DNA of 64,000 bases from Parietaria judaica (GCA_954871525.1 OX940863.1:23200001-23264000), one strand, 5' to 3'; counted from the stretch's first letter, positions 42,202 through 53,456 are shown. Translations and numbers: made by a program. Notes: generated by a model from the sequence alone, not told the origin.

Positions 42202-42393
42202 ATGGGAAAAGTATGCAAATTTTTTCTTTTTGCCACTATTTTTATTATTCTCACACAGCAAGTTTCACCTAACAATCCCACTTTTCAACCCATGAGGATT
42301 TGGTCAACGGGGTTATCGTTCCGAGAAATTAGCATTATATATATCCTACGTGTATATGCTATTGTCTTGATTATAATTTATATATTCATGTAG
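42202..42393 (+). CDS. Possible small secreted peptide (63 codons); unrecognised
   Basis: An ATG frame starting with a plausible signal peptide (MGKVCKFFLFATIFIILTQQ) is followed by a short hydrophilic stretch (VSPNNPTFQPMRIWSTG). It then ends in hydrophobic AT-rich coding that looks more like read-through into non-coding DNA. I recognise no peptide-hormone motif. In such AT-rich sequence this could arise by chance. If real, the true 3' end may be spliced differently. Confidence 0.15.
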   Translation: MGKVCKFFLFATIFIILTQQVSPNNPTFQPMRIWSTGLSFREISIIYILRVYAIVLIIIYIFM

Positions 42394-45204
42394 GCAAAAA
42401 ACATCAAGACCATTTATAATATTCTACATTATTATAAGATGCATTGATATATATAAACGTAATATAAAATCTATGACGTATTGTTGCGCTATCCACCGTT
42501 ATAGTTGGTTCGAATTTTTTTATAAAAAAAATTATGTAGAAAATTATTTTTTATTCGTACACTTTTTCCCGTTATTCTTATCCTTGACTTTATTTTAGTG
42601 GAGTATTTATACCCAAATCCAATACGAGGTGTCGTGCCCTCGCACTAAGAAACAGGTCATGTAGTAAAATTACACACGTCTCAGAATATCAGTATGGATA
42701 TATCCATATTAGGCATAGTAAAATTACTTACATGATCTATTAATTACTATACTATATATAACAAATATGTATATATATATATATGTTTGTTTATTATTAT
42801 TTTAAATAAAATAAAAAAACATGAAGTCTCATTTGAATTTCAACAAAATTAACACCTAAAATAAAGAAAAAATAATATAAATAAAAAATATCGAAATACC
42901 TACCGAATTAAAAGAGAAAATAATCACCTAAACCGAAGAGATACTAGGCCATTCTATATTTTACACATTGATTACGTACACAAAGATTATGTACGTACAA
43001 AATCAAACTTGATTGGCTTAGTGATAACTCTACTACACATCTTCAAGAGGTCCTCGGCTCAAACTCATAGACGCAAATGCGCGTGTTCCCTTTACACATG
43101 TAAACTTCCTCCGTCAAAAAAAAAAACAAATAAATAAACAAACAAACAAGAACAAAAACAAAAACAAAAACAAAGATTATGTACAGCCAATGTATACTAT
43201 TATTACTTAATATATATATACAAATAAAACCTAATTGACTATATTAATTGAACAATTATGAGACTAAGTTTGTCATGCATGTATCTAAAGACTATATACA
43301 ATGTCTTATCTTATATATAGGGTACTTACCGGAAGCACTTAGCCTTTTGAAAGGTCAACTACTGGTTATTCCAAGTCTTGACTTTCTCTTAAGAACATGA
43401 ATTATATGGTGTGTTTGCATGAACAAGCAGAGACTATATATAGGGCTAAACATGATCACTATTAGCTACGAAGGAAGGAGATGATAGTGGGTGATGTAGC
43501 AACAAAAGGAACAACACATAGTGGGATCTATAAACACCAATACATTGAGATTAGACGGCAAAGACGGTGCAAAAAACAACAACAATAATAATAATAATAA
43601 TAATAGGACTTGGATATATTCAATGATCGTCATATTGAACCCTAGCTTTGTGGGAACAGGTCAGACCCCATTAAAATCTTCTGTAAAAACGTGATAGAGC
43701 AATTTCAAAAGGGTCGTCAAATATGTATGTATATGCATTTCTGCTATGAAATTTATTCCGAGTGATGGGAGTATGATGTTATTTTATTTGGTTATATATC
43801 TAACTTATCTTATATATTTTTTTAAGTGACTCGATCATAATGTATACTACTCTTATTTCAAATATTTATACATATATTCATAGCAGCCAATACACTATGC
43901 ATATTGAGAATTTGATTGAAAAAAGATAGCCAATATATATCTTTACCACACAATTACAAATATATTGAGAATGTATGACGAAAGAAATAGTGTTTCATGT
44001 TTTATATATATTCCTAGAATATTCTAAATTATTTGTACATCTAATTAGCTAGGGGTGCCCGACTCCACTTGGCGGCCCAATCGTTGTTGTGGGCCTACGC
44101 CTCGCCTCCCCTTGGCGAATTTATTTCATTACAATTTCGGTTGAAGAATAAGATTTTTCATGGAAGGAGAGATGAACTGCTAAATCCTGTCATATTATAT
44201 ATAGTTAGAAAATATGTTTCTAATAATATCGATAACGAGATTGATATGAAATGAACGATTCTCAATATAAAAAAAATCTTGTAGAATTAAGACAATTATA
44301 TGCGATATACAATGTACAAAGATCCACTTACCGCAAACCGCCCGCAAGTTTAATTTACGAGTATATCAAAGGCAATATAGATATATTGATAAAGCTTTCG
44401 TAATATTTTTAAAAATTGATGGCTATACCATGAAATTTTATTAAAAAAATATTACCTAAAATTTTAAAACAATAACATAATTTTTTATAAAAAAAAAAGA
44501 ATTGAAGGGGTTTTGAGAGATTATATGATGTGAAATTTTTTGAAGAAATTATAAGATTTTTTTTTTTATCAAAGATTAATTTAAGAGTCAATACTTGGTA
44601 TTAGTTTTTCCCGCACTCATTCTAGAAGTGAGTTAACGTTAGTATGGGATTTCAAAACACTTGTAAATTGTAAGCGATTCCGCCCCTTAAATTAAATAAT
44701 CTCTTAAAGTTTATCTTTTGTGCACGAACGTTTGTGGGGGAACGTGTCATTTCAATATTATTATGTAGTGATATATACATATATATACTATATATATCTG
44801 AGACCGTCTTAGTTGCGATCGAGTGTGTTCATGTAGCATGCCACGTCGAAAAGTGTGATGGTGAGTTTTGTGGAACCAATAAGAAGAAGAGTCGACTCAC
44901 GAGTGGAGATTCTCACTACTTTCTATAAAGTTTTCTAATTTCAGCCAATAAATTAATGCATGAATCTAGGATATAGATTGACTTTGAGATCACTATCAAG
45001 TAAATTCAACCAACTTCGTCACAAGATGATTATCGATTTGACAACAAAATTTAAAGCACGATGTCATAAACCATATGTATGTTTAAAGAATTTAAGAGTA
45101 AAATGACTACTTTAAAAATGAAATTATTTTGAGTTGAAAGTAGTAGTGTTCTAAGTTGCAATTGCATGGCCTTAAACGAATTATAATATATATAACATAT
45201 ATAT
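42394..45204. other. AT-rich intergenic region
   Basis: No gene recognised. It contains short (TA)n runs, an aacaaaaacaaaaac tract near 43145-43172 and an (AAT)n run near 43583-43605. A GC-richer patch at 44050-44120 has no coding match that I know. The region ends at the composite transposon. Confidence 0.4.
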
Positions 45205-47715
45205 GGAAACTTGAAAAAATGACCCCCAAAATGCAAGTTCTACCCGTTTTGTTCCCCGATTTAATGTTTCTGAAAAACTATTCCCGGACTTGTATTTTGC
45301 CATGTTTTTACCCAAAATACCATTTTAGAGAGTTTTTTTACATAAAATTTGACAGTTTTTCCTATCAATGTAGATAGTTTTGAGGGGTGGACAGTTTCCT
45401 ATAACAAGTTTGAGTGTTTTGCTCATCTAGGTAGACACATTTTCCGTTTTAAAAAAAATACCAGGATCTGGTGGACAGTTTTTAAGCTACGGTTAGATTG
45501 TTTTTTTCCTCCGGTTAGACACTTTTTTCCTGTTGGAAAAAATTGCAAGGAATGTAGACAATTTTTCAGATTAGCTTAGATAGTTTACACCTTTAATGAT
45601 GACACTTAAGGGATTTATGGTAATAAAAAAAAGGTAATTTTATTCGCTTCATCAAAACGTTAATTTCTATGTTGGATAGTTTTTCGCATAAAGTTTGATG
45701 GTTTTCTCTTTCGGGGTAGACAGTCTGGGTAAAGTTTGACAATTTTCCTCTTGAAGTTAGACAGTTGGTTAGTTTCACAAAATATTGCAACTTTGTGTAG
45801 ACAGTTTTACTCGTAAAGTTAGATAGTTTTCATCTTAAAGTTAGACACTTTGACAACTTAGTGTCAAGAAGGTTAGTTTTATCCCCCATCATCAAAACGT
45901 AAATTTTAGTGTCGGATAGTTTTATACAGAAAGTTAGATTGTTTTCTCTTTTGGGGTAGACAGTTTGTTTTAAGTTAGATAGTTTTCTGGTTAAAGTTTG
46001 ACAGTTTTCCTCTTGAAGTTAGACAGTTGGTTAGTTTCACAAAATATTGCAACTTTGTGTAGACAATTTTCCTCGTAAAGTTAGATAGTTTTCATCTTAA
46101 AGTTAGACACTTTGACAACTTAGTGTCAAGAAGGTTAGTCTTATCCCCATCATCAAAACGTAAATTTTAGTGTCGGATAGTTTTATACAGAAAGTTAGAT
46201 TGTTTTCTCTTTCGGGGTAGACAGTTTGTTTTAAGTGAAATAGTTTTCTGGGTAAAGTTTGACAGCTTTCCACTTGAAGTTAGACAGTTGGTTAGTTTCA
46301 CAAAATATTGCAACAAAATATTGCAACTTTGTGTAGACAGTTTTCCTCTTAAAGTTAGATAGTTTTCATCTTGAAGTTAGACACTTTGACAACTTAGTGT
46401 CAAGAAGGTTAGTTTTATCCCCATCATCAAAACGTAAATTTTAGTGTCGGATAGTTATATAGATAAATTTAGATTATTTTCTCTTTTGGGGTAGACAGTT
46501 TGTTTTAAGTTAGATAGTTTTCTGGTTAAAGTTTGACAATTTTTCTCTTGAAGTTAGACAGTTGGTTAGTTTCACAAAATATTTTAACTTTGTGTAGACA
46601 ATTTTCCTCGTAAAGTTAGATAGTTTTCATCTTAAAGTTAGACACTTTGACAACTTAGTGTCAAGAAGGTTAGTTTTATCCCCATCATCAAAACGTAAAT
46701 TTTAGTGTCGGATAGTTTTATACATAAAGTTAGATTGTTTTCTCTTTCGGGGTAGACAGTTTGTTTTAAGTGAAATAGTTTTCTGGGTAAATTTTGACAG
46801 TTATCCTCTTGAAGTTAGACAGTTGGTTAGTTTCACAAAATATTGCAACTTTGTGTAGACAGATTTACTCGTAAAGTTAGATAATTTTCATCTTGAAGTT
46901 AGACACTTTGACAACTTAGTGTCAAGAAGGTTAGTTTTATCCCCATCATCAAAACGTAAATTTTAGTGTCGGATAGTTTTATACATAAAGTTAGAGTGTT
47001 TTTTCTTTTGGGGTAGACAATTTGTTTTAAGTTAGATAGTTTTCTGGGTAAAGTTTGACAGTTTTCCTCTTGAAGTTAGACAGTTGGTTAGTTTCACAAA
47101 ATATTGCAACTTTGTGTAGACAATTTTCCTCGTAAAGTTAGATAGTTTTCATCTTAAAGTTAGACACTTTGACAACTTAGTGTCAAGAAGGTTAGTCTTA
47201 TCCCCATCATCAAAACGTAAATTTTAGTGTTGGATAGTTTTATACATAAAGTTAGATTGTTTTCTCTTTCGGGGTAGACAGTTTGTTTTAAGTTTGACAG
47301 TTTTCCTCTTGAAGTTAGACAGTTGGTTGGTTTCACAAAATATTGCAACTTTGTGTAGACAGTTTTCCTCGTAATATTAGATAGTTTTCATCTTAAAGTT
47401 AGACACTTTGACAACTTAGTGTCAAGAAGGTTAGTTTTATCCCCCGTCATACAAACGTAAATTTTAGTGTCGGATAGTTTTATACATAAAGTTAGATTGT
47501 TTTCTCTTTCGGGGGTAGACAATTTGTTTAAGTTAGATAGTTTTCTGGGTAAAGTTTGACAGTTTTCCTCTTGAACTTAGACAGTTGGTAGTAAAAAAGG
47601 TATTTTTGGAATAAAAAAAGTAAGAGACAATTTGGGGAATAATTTTTCATAAACATTAAATCGGGGAACAAAACGAGTAGAACTTGTATTTTAGGGGTTA
47701 TTTTTTCAAGTTTCC
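45205..47715. mobile_element. Composite element part A: terminal-repeat element filled with a tandem array
   Basis: Terminal inverted repeats of about 80 bp: left GGAAACTTGAAAAAATGACC and right, read inward, GGAAACTTGAAAAAATAACC, both continuing through cccgttttgttccccgattt. The interior is almost wholly a tandem array (about 45600-47590). It is flanked by TA-rich DNA, so the target duplication is unreadable. There is no transposase. The same terminus appears on parts B and C. The Mutator-like class is an inference. Confidence 0.75.
45600..47590. repeat. Tandem array 1, seven units of about 260 bp
   Basis: The marker gttggtt(a/g)gtttcacaaaat recurs at 45774, 46026, 46288, 46561, 46821, 47082 and 47321 (spacings 252, 262, 273, 260, 261, 239). 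Each unit also carries cacttagtg-like and ggataagactaacc-like phrases. Many copies of agacagtt or agatagtt words occur 20-40 bases apart. Alternate units resemble each other more closely (for example gttttaagtgaaatagttttctggg only at about 46210 and 46755), suggesting duplication in pairs of about 534 bp. Confidence 0.85.
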
Positions 47716-48158
47716 ATATATATATATATATATATATATGGAAACTTGAAAAAAAGTCCCCCAAAAAATAAGTTCTACCCCTTTTGTCTCCCATTTTAAT
47801 AAATCTGATAATCTATTCTCCAAATTAATTTTTACTTTTTTTTTTACAAAAATACCCCTTTTTACCAAAAAATTTCACTCAGCCCTTTCACCCTCTTTCT
47901 CTCCTGCCACACGACCCTCTCTCTCTTCCCTTTCCTTCTCTCTTTCCTGAAGATCTCTCCTGTTTCCTTTCCTTTCCCTCTCTCCCTTTCTCTTTCCTTA
48001 CCCTCTTTCTTTGAAGTCGACTAACTTAGAGCTTCCCAACGAATCTCAACCAGATGCTGATTCTCGACCAGAGCAACCCATCGGAGAATCAAACTCAGAG
48101 GATCTCTTCGACCAGATCAACCCATCGGAGAATCAAACTCAGAGGATCTCTTCGAGCA
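47124..48158. repeat. Left arm of a near-perfect ~1 kb inverted repeat
   Basis: This pairs with 52099-53133 about an axis near 50128. Positions in the two arms sum to 100257, or within 2 of it after small indels. It spans the end of part A, a 24-base TA spacer (47716-47739) and the first ~420 bp of part B. By eye there are only a few mismatches and a 2-nt indel, so the duplication is recent or kept alike by gene conversion. Confidence 0.85.
47716..47739. repeat. (TA)12 spacer between composite parts A and B
   Basis: A 24-base pure AT alternation separates two oppositely reading GGAAACTTG termini. An identical 24-base spacer lies at 52518-52541. Together with the termini it makes a perfect palindrome. 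Confidence 0.85.
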
Positions 48159-48417
48159 GATCTTTTCTACTCACCGTTTTCACCCCTCTCTCTGTGTGAA
48201 CCCGACTCTCCCTGTCTCTTTGAACTCGACTAAACCCAGAGAGAACGAAACTTAGCTCTCTTCGACCAGAGAACGAAATTCCCCAATCTCCGACCCAGAC
48301 CTAAACCCTAGCGCCACCACACCCGGCGGCGAGATTTCACGGCGACCTGCCCTGCCGGAATCGGAATCGGAGCGATTGAGCGATCTGTTTCTTCCTTTGG
48401 TCGTTGTTTGATTGGTG

Positions 48418-48534
48418 ATGGGAGCTGCGGGTTCCAAGCTCGAGAAGGCGCTCGGCGACCAGTTTCCCGAAGGCGATCGCTACTTCGGCCTCGAGAATTT
48501 CGGCAACACTTGCTACTGCAACAGCGTCTTGCAG
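48418..48534 (+). pseudogene. Captured first exon of a UBP3/UBP4-type ubiquitin-specific protease
   Basis: Starts [20 protein letters not shown] and runs 39 codons to the USP Cys box [12 protein letters not shown], ending at a splice donor (CAG|GTTTCC). This matches the N-terminus of Arabidopsis UBP3/UBP4 as I remember it, including the active-site cysteine. About 200 bp of 5'-UTR-like sequence precedes it, and intron-like sequence follows for about 300 bp. No further UBP exon appears, so it is a truncated capture. It could still be transcribed as part of a chimeric RNA. Confidence 0.85.
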
Positions 48535-48900
48535 GTTTCCTTTTCGATTCGATGATGATTCCGTTCAAGGCTTGGTTTTTATTGGAGAATTCGCTTGGTT
48601 ATTGAGCTTTTCTTCTCTGTTAGGTACAATTTTTCAGTAATCAGAATTGGTTTAGGTTTCGAGACTTGTTCTTTTGCTGAGATTTTCGGTCGATGTCAAT
48701 CTGGGATGTGCTTTTCATGGTCTGACCTTCTTTGATCCTGCATCTAGGAGAATTGATTGCTTCATGGTGTTTGAAATGGAGTTTGATGATAGATAGAAAT
48801 GAAACTTGCGAAATTGGATAATCCTGATTGACTTTAGGATCATTGACTCCTCAATTAGCTAGAACTTTGTGGAATCGTGTGGCGGAAACGGTAGCCCGAA

Positions 48901-49038
48901 ATGAAACGGGCCCGCAAGCTTGCAAAGGGGTTCCGGAGACAGGCCAAGAACTACATCAGAATAGCGAGGGAGAGAGTGGAGAAGGCGTTGCAGTATTCGT
49001 ACAGGGACTGGAGAACGAAGAAGCGAGGTATGCCGTAA
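48901..49038 (+). pseudogene. Captured fragment of ribosomal protein bL20 (organellar type)
   Basis: The frame reads [20 protein letters not shown] then [17 protein letters not shown]. This closely matches the conserved core of bL20, especially the plant nuclear-encoded organellar version (LAKGFRGRAKN...[18 protein letters not shown], recalled). It covers about 40 of the usual ~120 residues, then stops at TAA 49036-49038. It lacks the GLWI..RINA half of bL20. It lies downstream of the UBP fragment inside part B. Confidence 0.8.
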
Positions 49039-49166
49039 AGTATGTGGAGCATATAATGAAGAGGCAGCCCATGGACACGATCACAGAGAAAAGGCTTCAA
49101 TTCAGACAAGAAATTGCGGCCGGCATTTTCGAAACCGCGGAGCCAGTTAAGGAGAAAAGGGGCTGA
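49019..49166 (+). pseudogene. Coding-like fragment of unidentified origin
   Basis: In a different frame from the bL20 piece the sequence reads [20 protein letters not shown] then KRLQFRQEIAAGIFETAEP, ending in TGA at 49164-49166. The composition is coding-like and GC-richer than the arrays. I do not recognise the source. It follows the bL20 fragment directly, so it may be a third captured piece fused in the element. Confidence 0.45.
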
Positions 49167-49189
49167 CTTGTATATGTTTTGGTACTCCC

Positions 49190-51270
49190 ATTTAGATGAA
49201 GATGTAAAGTTAGTTTGTAATTATGCGGTCGACAGGTTAACATTTTAAATGAAGGTGGACAGTTTTTTGACACTAATTTTTCGGTTCATGGGTTAACATT
49301 TTGGGCTTTTTACATTTTATTTTGGTTTGGCCAGGAATTGGACACGTTTTAATATAAAAAAAGGACCGTTTTATGTATTGGCTTAGACAGTTTTTGCTTG
49401 AATTGAACAGGAATTTGAAATTATTACTTGGTTGGAATTATTAGTTAAACTGTGGTCAGACCGTTTTTTGCTTCAATTTGGACCGTTTTTGGTATCGGCT
49501 TAGACAGTTTCTGGGTTTCGAAAAAAGCTTTGGACAGTTTCATGCATAGACTTAGACACCAAATAAAGCCTAACTTCTAAATTTTCAAAATAAAATCCAT
49601 CAAATTATTAACTTGTTGAAATTACAAGTTTATATGTGGTTAGACAGTTTTTAACATAAAAAGGGACTGTTTTGTGCACCTTTGTAGACACTTTGGAAAA
49701 AGTACGAAATATTGGTTAGACAGATTTTTTCCTCATTTTGGACCGTTTTTGGTATTGACTTACACAGTTTCTGGGTTTCGAAAAAAGGCTTAGACAGTTT
49801 CATGCATAGACTTAGAGACCAAATAAAGCCTAATTTCTAAATTTTCAAAATAAAATCAATCAAATTATTAACTTGTTGAAATTACAAGTTTATATGTGGT
49901 TAGACAGTTTTTAACATAAAAAATGACTGTTTTGTGCATCTTTGTAGACACTTTGAAAAAAGTGCGAAATATTGGTTAGAGCGTTTTTTGCCTCATTTTG
50001 GACCGTTTTTTGTATTGGCTTAGACAATTTCTAGGTTTTGGAAAAAGCCTTAGACAGTTTCATGCATAGACTTGGACACTAAATAAAGCCTAAGTAGACA
50101 CTTTTAAATTTTCAAAATAAAGTCCATCAAATTATTAACTGGTTGAAATTACAAGTCTATATGTAGTTAGACACTTTTTAACATAAAAAAGGACTGTTTT
50201 GTGCATCTTTGTAGACACTTTGAGAAAAGTACGAAATACTGGTTAGACAATTTTTTTCCTCATTTTGGACCGTTTTTGGTATTGGCTTAGACAGTTTCTG
50301 GGTTTCGAAAAAAGCCTTAGATAGTTTCATGCATAGACTTAGACACCAAATAAAGCCTAACTTCTAAATTTTTAAAATAAAATCCATCAAATTATTAACT
50401 TGTTGAAATTACAAGTTTATATGTGGTTAGACAGTTTTTAACATAAAAAAGGACTGTTTTGTGCATCTTTGTAGACACTTTGGAAAAAGTACAAAATATT
50501 GGTTAGACAGTTTTTTTCCTCATTTTGGACCGGTTTTGGTATTGATTTACACAGTTTCTGGGTTTCGAAAAAAGGCTTAGACAGTTTCATGCATAGACTT
50601 AGACACCAAATAAAGCCTAATTTCTAAATTTTCAAAATAAAATCAATCAAATTATTAACTTGTTGAAATTGCAAGTTTATATGTGGTTAGACAGTTTTTA
50701 ACATAAAAAAAGACTGTTTTGTGCATCTTTGTAGACACTTTGAAAAAAGTGCGAAATATTGGTTAGACCGTTTTTTGCCCCATTTTGGACCGTTTTTTTG
50801 TATTGGCTTAGACAGTTTCTAGGTTTTGGAAAAAGCCTTAGACAGTTTCATGCATAGACTTGGACATTAAATAAAGTCTAAGTAGACACTTTTAAATTTT
50901 CAAAATAAAGTCCATCAAATTATTAACTGGTTGAAATTACAAGTCTATATGTAGTTAGACACTTTTTAACATAAAAAAGGACTGTTTTGTGCATCTTTGT
51001 AGACACTTTGAGAAAAGTACGAAATATTGGTTGGACAATTTTTTTCCTCATTTTGGACCGTTTTTGGTATTGGCTTAGACAGTTTCTGGGTTTCGAAAAA
51101 AGCCTTAGACAGTTTCATGCATAGACTTAGACACCAAATAAAGCCTAACTTCTAAATTTTTAAAATAAAATCCATCAAATTATTTACTTGTTGAAATTAC
51201 AAGTTTATATGTGGTTAGACAGTTTTTAACATAAAAAAGGACTGTTTTGTGCATCTTTGTAGACACTTCA
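49190..51270. repeat. Tandem array 2, seven units of about 260 bp with a trimeric higher-order pattern
   Basis: The marker catgcatagactt recurs at 49541, 49801, 50061, 50328, 50588, 50849 and 51117 (spacings 260-268). Unit types alternate in threes: units 1, 4 and 7 share gcctaacttctaaattt; units 2 and 5 share gcctaatttctaaattttc; units 3 and 6 share taagtagacacttttaaatt. The higher-order period is thus about 787-789 bp. Words agacagttt and ggaccgttttt recur throughout. The sequence differs from array 1 but has the same unit length and the same agacagttt theme. Confidence 0.85.
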
Positions 51271-51431
51271 CCTTGTGATGGGCGACACTTCGTTTTCGGT
51301 CTTCCGCCTTTCTTTTTCGATTTCTTTGACGGACGTCCCGCTCTTACAATTTCCGGGGGCAGCCCCACGTGTATGTCCTTCAATTCATTCGGAAGATCCC
51401 CACACTCTCTTGGAATTCCCCACACTCGCAC
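51247..51431 (-). pseudogene. Possible C-terminal remnant of a MuDR-type transposase
   Basis: The minus-strand frame reads ELKDIHVGLPPEIVRAGRPS then KKSKKKGGRPKTKCRPSQGE. Plant MuDR-type transposases often end in a block of the form P..RAGRPKK.R..S.GE before a zinc knuckle. The match is short and lacks CCHC residues, so this is a weak call. If correct it supports Mutator-like ancestry of part B. Confidence 0.4.
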
Positions 51432-51842
51432 GAGCGAGAATTGAGATTAACCAGAAAATGGCCCTTTTAATCTACAACTTCGAATTCAAAGAGACTAATT
51501 GGATTAACCTCTAAACCAAATAAACTGCCCAAAATCGCATCCATCACCAATACCAAAATTCCAATATAAAAAATTAACCAACAAACCAAGAAATCATACG
51601 TCCCTAAACCAACATCAAGAATCCAACATCCAAAATACCTGCCCAAAATCAAATAATTTAGTCTATCTTCATTGATATTTACTGTAATACGTGGATTTCT
51701 AGTTCAAGAATTTAAGCAAGCAAAATATCTACAACTAAGAAACATTGTGCCCTAAACGTACCAAAAATTAGCGCAAAATCCATCACCGGGAGCAACCCGA
51801 AATCAAACCCTAAGCTAATACCCGAAATCAAACCCTAACCTA
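51271..51842. other. Unique segment between array 2 and the PPR fragment in part B
   Basis: Apart from the transposase-like frame at its left edge it shows no recognised coding. Near 51800 the repeated phrase gaaatcaaaccctaa occurs twice. The sequence reads as possible captured UTR or intron DNA, but I cannot identify a source. Confidence 0.4.
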
Positions 51843-51963
51843 ATAACCGCAAATCAGGCTCGTCCACGACATGACGTTTATGTCAGTCGTTTCATCGAAC
51901 AGCTTCTGGGCACTATCTAAAACCCCACACTCTTCATAGAACCAAACCAAATCATTCGCCGGA
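51843..51963 (-). pseudogene. Captured fragment of a pentatricopeptide repeat (PPR) protein
   Basis: The minus-strand frame reads VWFYEECGVLDSAQKLFDET then TDINVMSWTSLICGY and stops. This fits about one PLS-class PPR repeat (typical MYAxCGxLDSARKLFDEMPxRNVVSWTSLIxGY). It covers about 40 residues of a protein usually over 500 long. It is in frame with sequence from the right terminal arm of part B, so a short chimeric frame (51840-52244) exists. It is the third recognisable host-gene piece in this element. Confidence 0.75.
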
Positions 51964-52098
51964 ACAGAACCAACTCGATTAATAGCTGGAACAAAACCAA
52001 TGTGACGGGTGACGGAGCTGTACTCGGCGGAACAAAACCAAATCGAGGTTCTAACCTGTAGTCGGCGAACGGAGCTGCTTCTCCGATGGGTTGATCTG

Positions 52099-53133
52099 GT
52101 CGAAGAGAACCTCTGAGTTTGATTCTCCGATGGGTTGATCTGGTCGAAGAGATCCTCTGAGTTTGATTCTCCGATGGGTTGCTCTGGTCGAGAATCAGCA
52201 TCTGGTTGAGATTCGTTGGGAAGCTCTAAGTTAGTCGACTTCAAAGAAAGAGGGTAAGGAAAGAGAAAGGGAGAGAGGGAAAGGAAAGGAAACAGGAGAG
52301 ATCTTCAGGAAAGAGAGAAGGAAAGGGAAGAGAGAGAGGGTCGTGTGGCAGGAGAGAAAGAGGGTGAAAGGGCTGAGTGAAATTTTTTGGTAAAAAGGGG
52401 TATTTTTGTAAAAAAAAAAAAGTAAAAATTAATTTGGAGAATAGATTATCAGATTTATTAAAATGGGAGACAAAAGGGGTAGAACTTATTTTTTGGGGGA
52501 CTTTTTTTCAAGTTTCCATATATATATATATATATATATATGGAAACTTGAAAAAATAACCCCTAAAATACAAGTTCTACCCGTTTTGTTCCCCGATTTA
52601 ATGTTTATGAAAAATTATTCCCCAAATTGTCTCTTACTTTTTTTATTCCAAAAATACCTTTTTTACTACCAACTGTCTAAGTTCAAGAGGAAAACTGTCA
52701 AACTTTACCCAGAAAACTATCTAACTTAAACAAATTGTCTACCCCCGAAAGAGAAAACAATCTAACTTTATGTATAAAACTATCCGACACTAAAATTTAC
52801 GTTTGTATGACGGGGGATAAAACTAACCTTCTTGACACTAAGTTGTCAAAGTGTCTAACTTTAAGATGAAAACTATCTAATATTACGAGGAAAACTGTCT
52901 ACACAAAGTTGCAATATTTTGTGAAACCAACCAACTGTCTAACTTCAAGAGGAAAACTGTCAAACTTAAAACAAACTGTCTACCCCGAAAGAGAAAACAA
53001 TCTAACTTTATGTATAAAACTATCCAACACTAAAATTTACGTTTTGATGATGGGGATAAGACTAACCTTCTTGACACTAAGTTGTCAAAGTGTCTAACTT
53101 TAAGATGAAAACTATCTAACTTTACGAGGAAAA
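52099..53133. repeat. Right arm of the near-perfect ~1 kb inverted repeat
   Basis: Inverse partner of 47124-48158. It contains the right end of part B, the TA spacer 52518-52541 and most of part C. The outer edge is abrupt at about 53133: array-1-like sequence stops and switches to tcgttgggaagctctaagtt, a second copy of the part B arm. Confidence 0.85.
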
Positions 53134-53456
53134 TTAATTCGTTGGGAAGGTTGAGATTCGTTGGGAAGCTCTAAGTTAGTCGACTTCAAAGAAAGAGGGT
53201 AAGGAAAGAGAAAGGGAGAGAGGGAAAGGAAAGGAAACAGGAGAGATCTTCAGGAAAGAGAGAAGGAAAGGGAAGAGAGAGAGGGTCGTGTGGCAGGAGA
53301 GAAAGAGGGTGAAAGGGCTGAGTGAAATTTTTTGGTAAAAATGAGTATTTTTGTCAAAAAAAGAGTAAAAATTAATTTGGAGAATAGATTATCAGATTTA
53401 TTAAAATGAGGGACAAAAGGGGTAGAACTTGTTTTTTGGGGGACTTTTTTTCAAGT

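Larger units (their letters stand above)
47740..52517. mobile_element. Composite element part B: Pack-MULE-like element carrying captured host-gene fragments
   Basis: Terminal inverted repeats of about 420 bp: left GGAAACTTGAAAAAAAGTCC, then ccccaaaaaataagttcta; the right end is the exact inverse ending at 52517. Inside, in order: duplicated tcaacccatcggagaatcaa motifs near the left arm; a UBP-type 5' UTR and first exon (48418-48534); a ribosomal bL20 fragment (48901-49038); a second ~260-bp tandem array (49190-51270); a possible MuDR-transposase C-terminal remnant (51247-51431, minus); and a pentatricopeptide fragment (51843-51963, minus). Capture of unrelated gene pieces between long termini is the Pack-MULE signature. 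The flanks are TA runs, so the 9-bp duplication cannot be verified. Confidence 0.75.

Noticed and set aside
47528..47794. Frame of 88 codons repeated at 52463-52729, considered as a conserved element protein
   Set aside because: It is made of terminal-repeat and TA-run sequence (YIYIYIYI) and is duplicated only because it lies in the inverted arms.
45600..51270. Regular repeats considered as a CRISPR-like array
   Set aside because: Units are ~260 bp with no short repeat/unique spacer alternation, in a plant nuclear context. They are tandem repeats.
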